Shown here piece by piece: positions 15,727 through 25,082 of a stretch of DNA of 34,094 nt (its first letter is position 1; every line of letters begins with the position of its first letter). The DNA is taken from NCBI GenBank assembly GCA_016874675.1, contig VGTL01000025.1:1-34094 (forward strand), in the 5' to 3' direction. Position numbers and translations under genes: made by a program. Under the pieces are notes generated by a model. That model made no database searches and was not told the origin of the DNA. It saw nothing but the letters and a program-made list of their open reading frames with translations. This DNA is from Methanobacteriota archaeon (GTDB lineage Archaea > Thermoplasmatota > DTKX01 > VGTL01).

Positions 15727-18309
15727 TCACGAACCGGAATGCGTGTAGAAGTAGAGCATCTGGCCGGTGTCCATGGAGAACGCCGAGGTGTGGCCCTCCC
15801 TGTGCAGGGTGACGGCGTAGCCGGCGCGCTCCTGGGAGGCGTACATGCCGGCGACGTTGATGCCGGGATAGGGCGAGTCCGCCTCCAGGCCGAGGGTGGT
15901 CCCGCCCGTCCAGTCGATGGCGCCGCTGCGGAAGAAGGTCTGGGCGGTCTCGGCGTCCCGGTCCCGCAGCTGGCCCTCGGCCGAGTGCATCGTGAGCATC
16001 CGCCCGAAACCGTCCTCGGGCGTCCGGAGGTCGGGCGGGGTGTTGTTCCAGTCGCCGCGCACCGTGTACTGCTGGAGGATGTCCCGGGTCAGGTTGACCC
16101 AGTAGGATGTGGTGGCGCCCGGCCGGGAGAAGCTGATATTCCAGGTCGAGGAGCCGGGGCCGAACTGGCCCTCGTGGTACCTGGCCGCCACGGCGTAGGA
16201 CCGGGGGTTGTCCGCAAGGTAGCGGGCGAAGGTGGGGTCCCTGGCCGACGCCTCCTGCACCGCCTGGGCGGGGCTGAAGCGGAGGCTGGTGTTCCCCGGG
16301 CCGGACTCGGGCACGTTCTCGAACGGGGAGGCGAACAGGCCGGGGTCGAGCGGGTCCGGGTCGAAGGACTGCGTGCCGGTGTCGACCGCGCCTGTGCCGG
16401 CCTTGAACTCGGTCATCGTCGTTGAGTAGTCTGTGACAAAGCGCGTGTCGCCCGAGCTGCCGGCGACATGAAGGTGCGTCGATACGGGCAGCGAGGCCCG
16501 GTCGCTTATCCAGAGGTCCAGGAAGAACTCGCTGAGGCCGTTCTTCTCCAGGTAGGCCCTCTCGGCCGTGATGTTCAGGCCCAGTCCGGCCATCCCCCCG
16601 ACGTTCCGAACGTCCGTGACGGCCCAGTAGTAGGTCACGTTCCCCGACCTGTAGGTGCCGTTCTGCTGCCCCCCGGACTGGCTGAACCTCTGGCCCTTGT
16701 AGATGTTCTCCGGCCTAAACTGCTCTGTTATCCCGGAGACGGCCGGATAGGAGCGGAGGCTGTCGGTGGAGTTGATGCTGGCGGGACCGGTCGCCAGCCC
16801 CATGAGCCGGAGGGTGGTGCGGGCGCGGGACTTGACCTGGAAGACGCCCCCGGACGCCGCGTCCGAAAAGGAGTCCTCGGAGTAGTCCACCTCACCGCTG
16901 AGCGGCACGGTCACCAGGTTGGTCTGGGCCCGGCCCGATATCAGGAGCGTTTCGCTGCTCGTGGTCCAAAGGGCGCTGTGGTTGGTACCGAAGCCGTCCT
17001 TCCCGGTCACCTGATCGCGGACCCACTGGGTCAGGTTACCGGCGAGGTCCAACGTGACCTCCGAGACCGTGACCTGCTGCCCGGCCACGCTTATCGTGTA
17101 AAGGTAGGTGTCGGTGTTCCGGACGTCGACGGTGGCGTTGACCGAGTAGCTCGCGCGATCGCCGAGTCTCATTGCCGGGACGGTCACGGAGAGGGGCTGG
17201 ATGGTGATGGGGGCGCGGAAGGGCGCCGAGCGGGAGCCGTCTTGGTCCTGGACCACCAGGGAGACCGTATACGTTGCCGGTTCGTTGTAGTAATGGGTGA
17301 CCTTCCTGCCCCCGGCCCGGGTGCCGTCGCCGAAGGTCCACTCGTAGCGGGATAGGCCCTTCCCGGTGGAGGAGGAGTTGCCCCCGTCGAACGTCAGGAG
17401 CTCGCCCGCCTCCCCGGTCGCGGGGAAATCGGCCCGGGCCCAAAGGGTCGTCCGGGCCCCCGAGAGGAAGTACCAGCCGGCCGCGGCGAGCGCGATGATG
17501 AGGACCACCGCCAGCGCCCCGAGGGCGCGGCGGGAGCCGCGCCGGGGTCCCGTCCCTTCCGGGGACGCCTGCCTCTTTATCTTCCGGAGTCGGACCGTGC
17601 GGCCGCCAGCCCCGGGAGGCCTTCCCGCCGGCTTCCTGGGGACACGGCCGGGCCGGCGCCCCGGCCGCTCGGGCCGTTTCATCGGGACCCGGCTCGCGGG
17701 CGTGAAGTAGCCCAGCGAGGGCGGCGGCGCCTCCTCGGCGTCCCTCTCCACCTCATCCCCCGCCCAGCCCCGCGTCCCTTCGGGCGGCTCCCCTGTGCGC
17801 GTTCTCGGCCTGCCTGCCGGTCGGGCGCGCTTTTCTTCCGCCAGCTCGACGGCGACGGAGAACGTCCTCACCTTCGACTCCGGCCGGCGACGCCGGGCCG
17901 ACGGGTAGCGCATCTCGGTGTGGATGCGCTCGGCCGGGGCGTGCCCGCCCGGAGGGGACGGCCCGTCGCCGGCGCCGGGGGCCCGGGCGAAGTGGGGGTG
18001 GAGACCGGGCCGGCGGGGCACCGGGGCGGCCCGGTGTGCCTCCGGAGCATGGGTGCGGGGTGCCTCCGGGGGCGGGGGTCCGGCCGGCTGGGGCGTCGGC
18101 GGGGACGGCCCGGCCGGTCCCGGCCCTCCGCCGTGTATCTGGCGGCGCATGAGCTCGAAGCGCTTCTCCTTGAACCTCTCGAAATCGGTCTCGAGAAGCA
18201 CCTCGAGCGCGCTGACGTCGAAGCCCATGGCCCGCCACTCGGCGAGCTTCCGGCGGTAGCGGGCCTTGTCGGCCTCGACGGATTCCTCCGGCGGGCCACC
18301 GGGCGCCAT
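15727..18309 (-). CDS. Type II membrane protein: helical cytoplasmic N-terminus, Pro/Arg-rich linker, one helix, PKD ectodomain
   Basis: The ATG at 18309 has a TATA box 27 nt upstream. The 860-aa protein has no signal peptide. Residues 11-58 form a charged helical pair with AEWRAMGFDVSALEVLLE, a motif seen in several archaeal proteins whose function I do not know. Residues 60-260 are Pro/Arg/Gly-rich and probably disordered. One membrane helix (262-283) follows a strongly basic stretch, placing the N-terminus inside. Outside there is a PKD domain (~296-372, YEWTFGDGT) and then ~480 residues of Ser/Thr/Asn-rich β-type sequence with many N-x-S/T sites, not recognised. The opposite topology from the other surface proteins here suggests an inside module joined to an outside sensor or structural domain; this is inference. 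Confidence 0.8.
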   Translation of the reverse strand: MAPGGPPEESVEADKARYRRKLAEWRAMGFDVSALEVLLETDFERFKEKRFELMRRQIHGGGPGPAGPSPPTPQPAGPPPPEAPRTHAPEAHRAAPVPRRPGLHPHFARAPGAGDGPSPPGGHAPAERIHTEMRYPSARRRRPESKVRTFSVAVELAEEKRARPAGRPRTRTGEPPEGTRGWAGDEVERDAEEAPPPSLGYFTPASRVPMKRPERPGRRPGRVPRKPAGRPPGAGGRTVRLRKIKRQASPEGTGPRRGSRRALGALAVVLIIALAAAGWYFLSGARTTLWARADFPATGEAGELLTFDGGNSSSTGKGLSRYEWTFGDGTRAGGRKVTHYYNEPATYTVSLVVQDQDGSRSAPFRAPITIQPLSVTVPAMRLGDRASYSVNATVDVRNTDTYLYTISVAGQQVTVSEVTLDLAGNLTQWVRDQVTGKDGFGTNHSALWTTSSETLLISGRAQTNLVTVPLSGEVDYSEDSFSDAASGGVFQVKSRARTTLRLMGLATGPASINSTDSLRSYPAVSGITEQFRPENIYKGQRFSQSGGQQNGTYRSGNVTYYWAVTDVRNVGGMAGLGLNITAERAYLEKNGLSEFFLDLWISDRASLPVSTHLHVAGSSGDTRFVTDYSTTMTEFKAGTGAVDTGTQSFDPDPLDPGLFASPFENVPESGPGNTSLRFSPAQAVQEASARDPTFARYLADNPRSYAVAARYHEGQFGPGSSTWNISFSRPGATTSYWVNLTRDILQQYTVRGDWNNTPPDLRTPEDGFGRMLTMHSAEGQLRDRDAETAQTFFRSGAIDWTGGTTLGLEADSPYPGINVAGMYASQERAGYAVTLHREGHTSAFSMDTGQMLYFYTHSGS

Positions 18310-18330
18310 GATCGGATATTATGTCCTTGC

Positions 18331-18340
18331 GTTTATAAAT
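18331..18340 (-). promoter_or_regulatory. TATA box of the type II membrane protein gene
   Basis: ATTTATAAAC on the minus strand is centred 27 nt upstream of ATG 18309, indicating a leaderless transcript. Confidence 0.7.
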
Positions 18341-18350
18341 ACAATTGTAC

Positions 18351-18372
18351 ACCCCGGACTGAAGTCCGGGGT
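18351..18372. repeat. REP-like GC-rich palindrome
   Basis: ACCCCGGACT and AGTCCGGGGT are perfect 10-bp arms with a 2-nt loop (GA). The palindrome lies 10 nt upstream of the TATA box of one gene and about 90 nt past the end of another. Short palindromes of this kind can be REP elements or ends of Y1-transposase elements. There is no T-run, so I do not call it a terminator. Confidence 0.6.
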
Positions 18373-18393
18373 ACTAGCTTTCAGATGGCCCCG

Positions 18394-18441
18394 TACCCTG
18401 CACCCGGCACCCGGCACCCGGCACCCGGCACCCGGCACCGG
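18394..18441. repeat. GGCACCC tandem heptads
   Basis: About six 7-bp copies begin with a TGCACCC variant, as in the coding-region copy at 519-547. A short GCGCCTTGCGCCC segment of the other repeat family follows directly. Confidence 0.85.
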
Positions 18442-18461
18442 TGCGCCTTGCGCCCTTTCCC

Positions 18462-21400
18462 CTATTCCTTCTTCTCTGGCTCCGGCGGCTGCTCCGGCGG
18501 GGCTTCGGAGGCGGGCGCGGGCGTCTCGGGCGGCGGCGACTCCGGCGCCGACGGGCTCTCCAGGGTGGGCTTCACCTGCCCGCTGGCCCAGGCGGGCTGC
18601 GACCCGGAGACGCCCGGCTGCTCCCCGGAGATGCCGGCCTCGGGCGAGTACTGGGACTGGTCGTACTGGGTCTCCACCGGGGGCTGCCCGGGATCACCTG
18701 GCGCGGCCTCGGCGGGTTGCTGGTAGGTCCCGGGCGGGTAGGAAGCGGCCCCGGCCGACTGCTGGTACGCCGAGGCGAGGTCGTAGGGCTCCGGCGTCCC
18801 GGCCGGTGCCTGGTAGGCGCCGTAGTCGTAGCCCGGAGCGACCGGCGGGGCCTGGTCATCCCTGGGCGCGGGGTCGTACTGGTCGCTGAGAGCACCCGGC
18901 GAATCCGCCGGCGGGGGCGCAACATCCGGGGCGCCGGGCCTCTTCCGGCGCATCATCCAGACGGCGATGCCTCCGACCATGGCTATCGCGCCGACCGCCG
19001 CCACCAGAAGGAGCATCATGTTGCCGCCCAGGATTCCACTGCCCGCCCCGCCCGCGTCGGAGGGGGCGACCTGCACCATGACCGTCTGGTTGGTGTAGGT
19101 GTAGCCGTCGTAGATGGAGAGCATTATGGAGTGGGTGCCCTCCTTGATGTCGGAGGCGGAAAACGAGGGCTGGGTGCTCAGCACCCGGCCGCCCAGGGAC
19201 CACTGGTAGGTCAGCGGGTCGCCCTCGGCGTCCCTCGCCTGGACTGTGAAGTCTATCCGCTTCCCGGGCTGGAACCGGGCGCCGGTCGTCGGCTCCAGTG
19301 ACAGGATCTGCGGGGAGGTGTTGGGGGTGATGGTGATGGACACCTGCTTGGACTTGGTGGTTCCGGTGCCGTCGGAGACCTCGAGCACTATGGTGTGGAC
19401 GCCGGGCTTCAGGGCGGTCGTGGAGAAGCTCTTGCCGGTCCCGATCTCGGTGCGGCCGTCCAGCCAGGTGTAGGTGAGCTCGTCGCCGTCGTCGTCCTTG
19501 GCGCTCCCGGAGAACTCCACCTCGGTCCGCTCCATGTACGAGTCGCCGGTCCTGGGAGTGTTTATCTTGACCTCCTTGGGGTTCCGGTTCACGTTGACGA
19601 CCGTTATGTTCCAGACGCGCTCGACCTTGTCGTGCCCGTCGTCTACGACCACCCGGAGGACGTGCTGGCCGGCGGAGTCGAAGTCGGTCTTCAGCGGGTA
19701 GGTGTCCTCGTTCCAAAGGAGGTCCAGGTCGTCGAGGTACCAGGTGTAGTTGAATGTGTCCCAGCTCTCCACGGTGGTGACGGTCACCGAGAACTCCTCG
19801 GTGTCGCCCTCGTTCATGGTGACCGTCCCCTGGGGGCTGGAGGATTTCAGGACGGGCGGGTCGTTCACCACCACCACGGTCACCCGCACCACGACGAACT
19901 CGTTGCCGTAGCCCTTGTCATCCTGGGCGGTGAAGGTTACGTCCTCGTAGAAGCCCGACAGGTTGGGCGACGGCTTGAACGTGACGATGAGGGTGTTGGG
20001 GTCCACCAGCACGGTTATCCGGGTCATGCCGCTCGGGAGCAGCGTCACCGGGTCGCCGTCCAGGTCGGAGAACACCCCGGACATGTCCAGCGTGGCGGTC
20101 CTGTCCTCGTCGACCGATACGTTCCCGGGGTGGGTCCTCAGGCGCGGGGGCTGGTTGACGTGCACCACCGTCACGTTGCACTGCGCGCTCGCCTGCGCCA
20201 AGGCGAGGTCCGTGGCGGTGAAGGTCATCGAGACCAGGCCGTAGAACTCGATGGGACCGGTCAAGGTGACCTTGCCGTCCGTGTCGATCGTGACCCGGAG
20301 GGAGCCGTTCTTGTCGACGGAGTAGGCGAGCTTGTCGCCGTAGGGGATGTCGTCGTCGGAGAACACCCTGGACAGGTCCACGGAGGTGTCCACCCCGCCC
20401 TGAAACATCCGGATGTCGGCCATGCCTTTCTTGACGTAGGGGAGGTCGTTGACCGCCGCGACCGTCACGTTGACCGTGAGGGACACCTTCCCGCCGTAGC
20501 CGTCGTCGGCTGTCACCGTCAGGGTCTCCCTGCCCGCCCAGTTTAGCTTGGGCATTATCTCGAGGTTCCCCGTCGTGGCGCACACCGCGGCGGCGAGGTT
20601 GGTCTGGCCGGTGACGTTGATGATGATGGCGTCCCCGTCGATGTCCGAAAAGCGGGTGGTGGCCGGGGTGGAGACCCCCACGTCCTCTTGCGTCGACAGG
20701 TCCTCGAACGACGACAGCACCGAGGGCACGTGGTTGGTGGAGGTGAGGGCCAGCGAGTAGGTCTCCCTGGCCGTGTCGTCGGTGATCTGGTTGTTCCGGA
20801 CGGCGGCGTAGGAGTAGATTGCGACATGATAGTACCTCTCCGCCTGGGCCGCCGGCATGGCAAGGGTGATGGAGTTGGTGAGGGCGCCCCCCTGGATGTT
20901 GAGGTCGCCCGCAAGCAGGGCGCCGGCCGAGTCGTAAATCGACAGGTTGAACAGGTCCGTTCCGGCCTGGCGGGAGGCCCTCGCCTGGAATGTGTCGCCG
21001 GCGAAGACGTGGTACCGGTACCAGTCGTACTTGTCCCAACCCTGGTCGACCGTGCCGGCGATGACGGCGTTGTGCCTGGCGAAGGTGGCGTTGCCGTGGT
21101 CGTTGTTGCCGTCCGAGGGGGTCTGGAATCCGGTCACGTCCAGAGTGTAGCCCCCGGAGCCCGACCAGATGTTCGCCAGGAGGTAGTACCACCCGGTGTA
21201 CGAGGCGGCGAGGCTCACGGTCTCCCGGGGGGACGCCCCGCGGGAGAGGTTGTAGGGGTTGAGCCCCCCGATTAGGTCCCACAGGAAAAGGTTGCAGTTG
21301 GTGTTCCGGTCGTCCTCAGTCATGTTGACATACACGCCCTCGCTCTTACCGCTCAGGTTGCCCTGGAGCCAGATGCGGAACCACTCCGAGCGCTCGACGC

Positions 21401-21884
21401 CGGTGAAGGAGAGCATGCTCCGGACCTGGACGCCCGGGGTCAGGGTGGCCGGGAGGCTCACCGTGACGGTCAGGGTGTAGGACTGCTCCTCGGAGAACGT
21501 CCAGATTTCGACATAGTGCGTCCCGTTCTCGATCGCGAAGTAGGTGTCACCGCGCGTGGTGTTGCCGCTCGTGATGTCCAAAACATCGTTCTGGCCCGGG
21601 TCATAGACGCTGAAATAGAGGGGCAGGGAGGCGCAGGTGTAGGAGAGCACCACCTTCATGCACTGCCCGGCCCGAAGGTCGATTTTGTAGAAGTCGGAGG
21701 GGTCGTCCGTGCCGTTGACGCTCCCCGAGGTCTGGACCCCGCTGGTCAGGGCGGTGGCCGTGGCGAAGTCGTTGTCGCTGTCCGCGGTCCGCCCGGACGC
21801 CCCGCCCAGGGCGGCTCCGGACACTCCCAGGGACGCCGTCACAGTCATCAAAGCCAACAGTACAACAAACCGGTTGATCCTCAT
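18462..21884 (-). CDS. Large surface protein, PPC domains plus cadherin/PKD-like repeats, membrane helix and Pro/Gln/Tyr-rich cytoplasmic tail
   Basis: I take ATG 21884, preceded by SD-like GGTGGGGGA; an in-frame TTG at 21899 sits exactly 27 nt from the TATA box and could be a leaderless start. The 1140-aa product has a signal peptide (MRINRFVVLLALMTV), PPC-like domains with DDPSDFYKIDLRAG and DKYDWYRYHVFAG motifs, and then at least five cadherin/VCBS/PKD-like repeats with VNDLPYV, NQPPRL and NDPPVL linkers and DLDGDP sites. A membrane helix encoded near 18950-19020 is followed by RRKRP and a ~160-residue tail rich in Pro, Gln, Tyr and Ala. It is paralogous to the next two minus-strand genes, but only this one has a long inner tail. 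A structural or adhesive surface role is likely. Confidence 0.85.
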   Translation of the reverse strand: MRINRFVVLLALMTVTASLGVSGAALGGASGRTADSDNDFATATALTSGVQTSGSVNGTDDPSDFYKIDLRAGQCMKVVLSYTCASLPLYFSVYDPGQNDVLDITSGNTTRGDTYFAIENGTHYVEIWTFSEEQSYTLTVTVSLPATLTPGVQVRSMLSFTGVERSEWFRIWLQGNLSGKSEGVYVNMTEDDRNTNCNLFLWDLIGGLNPYNLSRGASPRETVSLAASYTGWYYLLANIWSGSGGYTLDVTGFQTPSDGNNDHGNATFARHNAVIAGTVDQGWDKYDWYRYHVFAGDTFQARASRQAGTDLFNLSIYDSAGALLAGDLNIQGGALTNSITLAMPAAQAERYYHVAIYSYAAVRNNQITDDTARETYSLALTSTNHVPSVLSSFEDLSTQEDVGVSTPATTRFSDIDGDAIIINVTGQTNLAAAVCATTGNLEIMPKLNWAGRETLTVTADDGYGGKVSLTVNVTVAAVNDLPYVKKGMADIRMFQGGVDTSVDLSRVFSDDDIPYGDKLAYSVDKNGSLRVTIDTDGKVTLTGPIEFYGLVSMTFTATDLALAQASAQCNVTVVHVNQPPRLRTHPGNVSVDEDRTATLDMSGVFSDLDGDPVTLLPSGMTRITVLVDPNTLIVTFKPSPNLSGFYEDVTFTAQDDKGYGNEFVVVRVTVVVVNDPPVLKSSSPQGTVTMNEGDTEEFSVTVTTVESWDTFNYTWYLDDLDLLWNEDTYPLKTDFDSAGQHVLRVVVDDGHDKVERVWNITVVNVNRNPKEVKINTPRTGDSYMERTEVEFSGSAKDDDGDELTYTWLDGRTEIGTGKSFSTTALKPGVHTIVLEVSDGTGTTKSKQVSITITPNTSPQILSLEPTTGARFQPGKRIDFTVQARDAEGDPLTYQWSLGGRVLSTQPSFSASDIKEGTHSIMLSIYDGYTYTNQTVMVQVAPSDAGGAGSGILGGNMMLLLVAAVGAIAMVGGIAVWMMRRKRPGAPDVAPPPADSPGALSDQYDPAPRDDQAPPVAPGYDYGAYQAPAGTPEPYDLASAYQQSAGAASYPPGTYQQPAEAAPGDPGQPPVETQYDQSQYSPEAGISGEQPGVSGSQPAWASGQVKPTLESPSAPESPPPETPAPASEAPPEQPPEPEKKE

Positions 21885-21920
21885 TCCCCCACCACTCAAT
21901 GGCGACCATGCATTACTGCC

Positions 21921-21930
21921 TATTAATAAT
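21921..21930 (-). promoter_or_regulatory. TATA-like box of the 1140-aa surface protein gene
   Basis: ATTATTAATA on the minus strand is centred ~41 nt before ATG 21884. It predicts a start of transcription near 21899 and a 15-nt leader that contains GGTGGGGGA. A second candidate, CTTATAA, lies at 21951-21957. Confidence 0.5.
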
Positions 21931-22067
21931 TTGTTGGAAGGGACTATTGCTTATAAGAGGCTGGAGGGAGGGAAGCGGGCCAAAGGGGGGTGGAAGCCCG
22001 TATAGGGAGAAGGGGGTCGATACCCGGACCGGTGTCCGGGGCATCCGGCCTCATCGGCCCTTCCGCC

Positions 22068-25067
22068 CTAGCCCGTTCTCCGCCGCCTCAGGGCTGCGAG
22101 GGCCCCCACGGCCGCCAGCGCCGCCGCCACCATCAGGGTCTCGGTGCCCGGGATGAAGCCGCTCTTGGGCGGCTCCTCCACACGGATGACGATCTCGGAG
22201 GATTCGTTGTAGCCCCGGCCGTCGCTGGCGTTTATTTTTATATAGTGCAGGCCCCGGCCCAGCTTCTTTGTGAAGTTGGCCTCGCGGGAGAGCACCCTGT
22301 CGCCCTCGCGCCACTCCAGCGTCACCGGGTCCCCGTCCTCGTCGAACACCCGGGCGCTGAAGAGGATGTTGTCGGTGGTCTTGGCCTTGGACTCCACATC
22401 GGGGGTGAGTATCACGATGGACGGCTTGGAGTCGCTGAATATCGTGACATTGACCACGGCGGTGTCCGTGCCGTCGTAGACGTGGACCGAGACGATGTGC
22501 CAGCCGGGCGAGAAGCCGTTCGGCAGGTTCATCGAGCGGACCACGCCGATGGTGACGCCGTTGTCCTTCCAGGTGTAGGCCAGGTTGTCGTGCTCCGCGT
22601 CGTAGGCCTCCGCCCTGAGGAGCGTGGGGGCGCCCAGGGGGATCACCTGGCCGTCCCTGATGGAGGTGATGTTGACGACGGGCGGCTGGTTCCTGTTGAG
22701 GACCGGCACGGCCCAGGTGTGGGCCGTCGAGAGCTGGCCGTCCCGGATTTCCACCGTGATGTTGTAGGGCAGCTGGCGGGAGCTCTCCTGGTCGGTGACG
22801 AACGTGAACGACGGCGCGGTGGAGCCCGCCTTGATTCCGTCGACGAACCACTGGTAGGTGAGCTGCTCCGACGGGGTGTCGATGTCCCCGGCCTCGACCG
22901 ACAGCGTCAGGTTGTCCATCTCGAAAATGGAGTACTCCTCCGCGTCCGGCGAGAAGGTCGCCACGTAGGGCGGGTCGTTCACCGGGTCGACCACGACCCT
23001 CACCTCCAGAGAGACGTTCAGTCCGCCGGTGTCCTCCGCCACGACGAACACGGTCTCCTGGCCGCTCCAGTCCGGGTCGGGCCGGACGTCTATCCGGCCG
23101 TCGGCCCCGACAGTGCAGTTGATGTGCTCGCTGCGCAGGCCCGTGTAGGTGAGGACATCGTGGGCGTAGGTGGTGTCCTCGTCCTTGAAGAAGTCCCGGA
23201 CGAGGTAGGTGTTGTTGCGGCCGTCCTCGGGCATCTGGATGTCTATCCGGGCGGCGCCGGCAAGCTGCGGCGGGTGGTTGGTGTGGTTTATCGTCACCAG
23301 GAACTTTTGGAAGTTCCGGGCGTTCTTGCTGTCCCGGACGTTGAGGGTTATCTCCCGGGAGCCCAGGATTCCGTGCACCGGGCCCAGCGTCAATTCGAGG
23401 GTGTAGTTGTCCAGAGAGACCGGGATGCTTCCGTTGCCGGTCCACCAGAAGACGAGGTGGTCGCCGTAGGGGATGTCGGGGTCCACGAACGCCTCCTTGA
23501 GGTCCAGCACAAGGGTCTGGTCCTCCTGCAGCGTGACATTGCCTATGACCTTGTTGACCCGGGGCGGCTGGTTCCGGTTCTCGACCGTCACGAAGACGTC
23601 GAAGCCGGCCCCGGCGCCCCAGACGTCCGTGGCGCAGATCTTGATGTAGTTGCCGCCCGCCCAGTCCGTGGCGGGCGTGACGTGAAGGCTCCCGTCCGAA
23701 AGTATCTTCGTGGTGAGGTTGGCCGTCCCGGTCACGTTGAAGAACAGCTGGTCCCCGTCCGGGTCCTCGAAGATGACGTTCAGGTTGAATATCACCGCCG
23801 GCGTGTTCTCCTGCAGCAGCGGGTAGCCGGGGGAGTTGCCCAGGATTGGGGCGTGGTTGATGTCGGCGGGCGAGCCGAGCTTCAGAGTGTAGGAGGCGTT
23901 GGCCGGGACGCTGCTTAGGTTTCCGCCGGCGTCCAGGCCGCACTCGGCCATCGGGACGATGTAGTAGCGGTTGGTGAGGGTGACATCGTGCGTGAGGCGC
24001 ACCTTGTCCGTCCAGCCCACCCCGGGCACGTAGTTCGTGGCGGTGGTGACGATGGTGTACAGGCCGCTCACTATTGCCAGGAGCCACAGGCCGTACCTGC
24101 CCTCGGTGTGCTGGTTCAGGGTCAGGTTGACATCCAGCTTCTCCCCGTCGAGGAGGTAGACCTTGTAGAAATCGTAGTGGTCGTAGGATTGGTCGACCCA
24201 GGAGGACACCGCCGTGTTGTTGAGCTTGGTGGCGGTGGTGCCGATGTTGTCGTTGTCGTTGAGGGCGGACTGGAGGACCCCCAGCGATATGTTGTAGGTG
24301 CCGCTGCCCGAGCGGGCCCAGAGCCGGACGTAGTAGGTCCCGGTGTAGCTCGCCCCGGCGGATATCATGTCGCCCGAGCGGTGGTCCAGTGAGATGTTGT
24401 AGGCGAACTGGGCAAGGTCTATCCAGAGGGCGTGGATGGTGACGTCGAGGACCATCCCCTGGGTGTTGTCGACCGTGAACTCGGCCACGTCGGTGTTCAG
24501 GCCGTTGTTGGTGTCCGCGCTCATGGAGAACGCGTACCAGTCGCAGGGGTTGGGGGAGGCGCGCTCGAGGGGGAGGCCGGTGAAGCTGCCCAACGGCGCG
24601 ATGACCGGAGGCGTCTCGAGCGTGTAGTAGAGGGTGTAGTTGCCCGCGCCCGAGATGACGTTGACCGAGACATAGTAGTTCGTGCTGCCCTTCACTGCCT
24701 GCACCGAGAGCGACTGCCAGGGTCCGTCCAGGGCCGACTCGTCGATGACCTTCCCGCCCCGGTCCATGAACGACAGCCGGACGCGCGGCGAGGGGTGCGA
24801 GGGGACGTGAAGCGAGATGGCGAAGACCTGGCCGGCGGCCGGGGTCGAGACCGCGAATAGGTCTATCGGGTCGTCGGCCACGTCGACCGTTCCGTTGTAG
24901 GACTTGCCGCTCTCGCAGGCAGTGGCGTTGGCCATATCGTTGTCGTTGTCCTGCACCCGGGCCATCGCTGGGGCGGGGCCGGCCTGCAGTGACGGGAAGG
25001 CCGAACCCAGCACGAGCAGCGCCATTGACACTGCCAGAACGCGCCGCGCATCCATTGGAATCCCCAT
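22068..25067 (-). CDS. Large surface protein, PPC domains plus cadherin/PKD-like repeats, C-terminal anchor helix
   Basis: The 999-aa product starts at ATG 25067; a second ATG four codons later (25055) is also possible. It has a signal peptide (VLAVSMALLVLGSAFPSLQA), PPC-like domains (DDPIDLFAVSTPAAGQ, YDHYDFYKVYLLDGE), and about six cadherin/PKD-like repeats joined by NQPPRV, NHPPQL, NDPPYV and NQPPVV linkers. The C-terminus reads FIPGTETLMVAAALAAVGAL then RRRRTG. This is PG plus helix plus Arg cluster, close to the PGF-CTERM sorting signal but with Thr in place of Phe, so archaeosortase processing is uncertain. It is the middle one of three tandem paralogues on the minus strand. No enzymatic domain was recognised. 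Confidence 0.85.
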   Translation of the reverse strand: MGIPMDARRVLAVSMALLVLGSAFPSLQAGPAPAMARVQDNDNDMANATACESGKSYNGTVDVADDPIDLFAVSTPAAGQVFAISLHVPSHPSPRVRLSFMDRGGKVIDESALDGPWQSLSVQAVKGSTNYYVSVNVISGAGNYTLYYTLETPPVIAPLGSFTGLPLERASPNPCDWYAFSMSADTNNGLNTDVAEFTVDNTQGMVLDVTIHALWIDLAQFAYNISLDHRSGDMISAGASYTGTYYVRLWARSGSGTYNISLGVLQSALNDNDNIGTTATKLNNTAVSSWVDQSYDHYDFYKVYLLDGEKLDVNLTLNQHTEGRYGLWLLAIVSGLYTIVTTATNYVPGVGWTDKVRLTHDVTLTNRYYIVPMAECGLDAGGNLSSVPANASYTLKLGSPADINHAPILGNSPGYPLLQENTPAVIFNLNVIFEDPDGDQLFFNVTGTANLTTKILSDGSLHVTPATDWAGGNYIKICATDVWGAGAGFDVFVTVENRNQPPRVNKVIGNVTLQEDQTLVLDLKEAFVDPDIPYGDHLVFWWTGNGSIPVSLDNYTLELTLGPVHGILGSREITLNVRDSKNARNFQKFLVTINHTNHPPQLAGAARIDIQMPEDGRNNTYLVRDFFKDEDTTYAHDVLTYTGLRSEHINCTVGADGRIDVRPDPDWSGQETVFVVAEDTGGLNVSLEVRVVVDPVNDPPYVATFSPDAEEYSIFEMDNLTLSVEAGDIDTPSEQLTYQWFVDGIKAGSTAPSFTFVTDQESSRQLPYNITVEIRDGQLSTAHTWAVPVLNRNQPPVVNITSIRDGQVIPLGAPTLLRAEAYDAEHDNLAYTWKDNGVTIGVVRSMNLPNGFSPGWHIVSVHVYDGTDTAVVNVTIFSDSKPSIVILTPDVESKAKTTDNILFSARVFDEDGDPVTLEWREGDRVLSREANFTKKLGRGLHYIKINASDGRGYNESSEIVIRVEEPPKSGFIPGTETLMVAAALAAVGALAALRRRRTG

Positions 25068-25082
25068 GTTCCATCCGTTGTA

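Noticed and set aside
13658-15748. A 696-codon alternative frame within the PKD protein gene
   Set aside because: Its sequence is Arg/Gln/His-rich nonsense typical of a shifted frame; the PKD motifs are in the other frame.
18351-18372. Intrinsic terminator
   Set aside because: The stem is not followed by a T-run on either strand, and archaeal termination relies mainly on T-rich stretches.
21990-23918. Long open frames opposite or overlapping the surface protein genes, including 22051-25155 and 26678-28171
   Set aside because: They lack domains, are rich in Arg/Pro/Gly or Val/Asp, and oppose frames with signal peptides and repeated domains.
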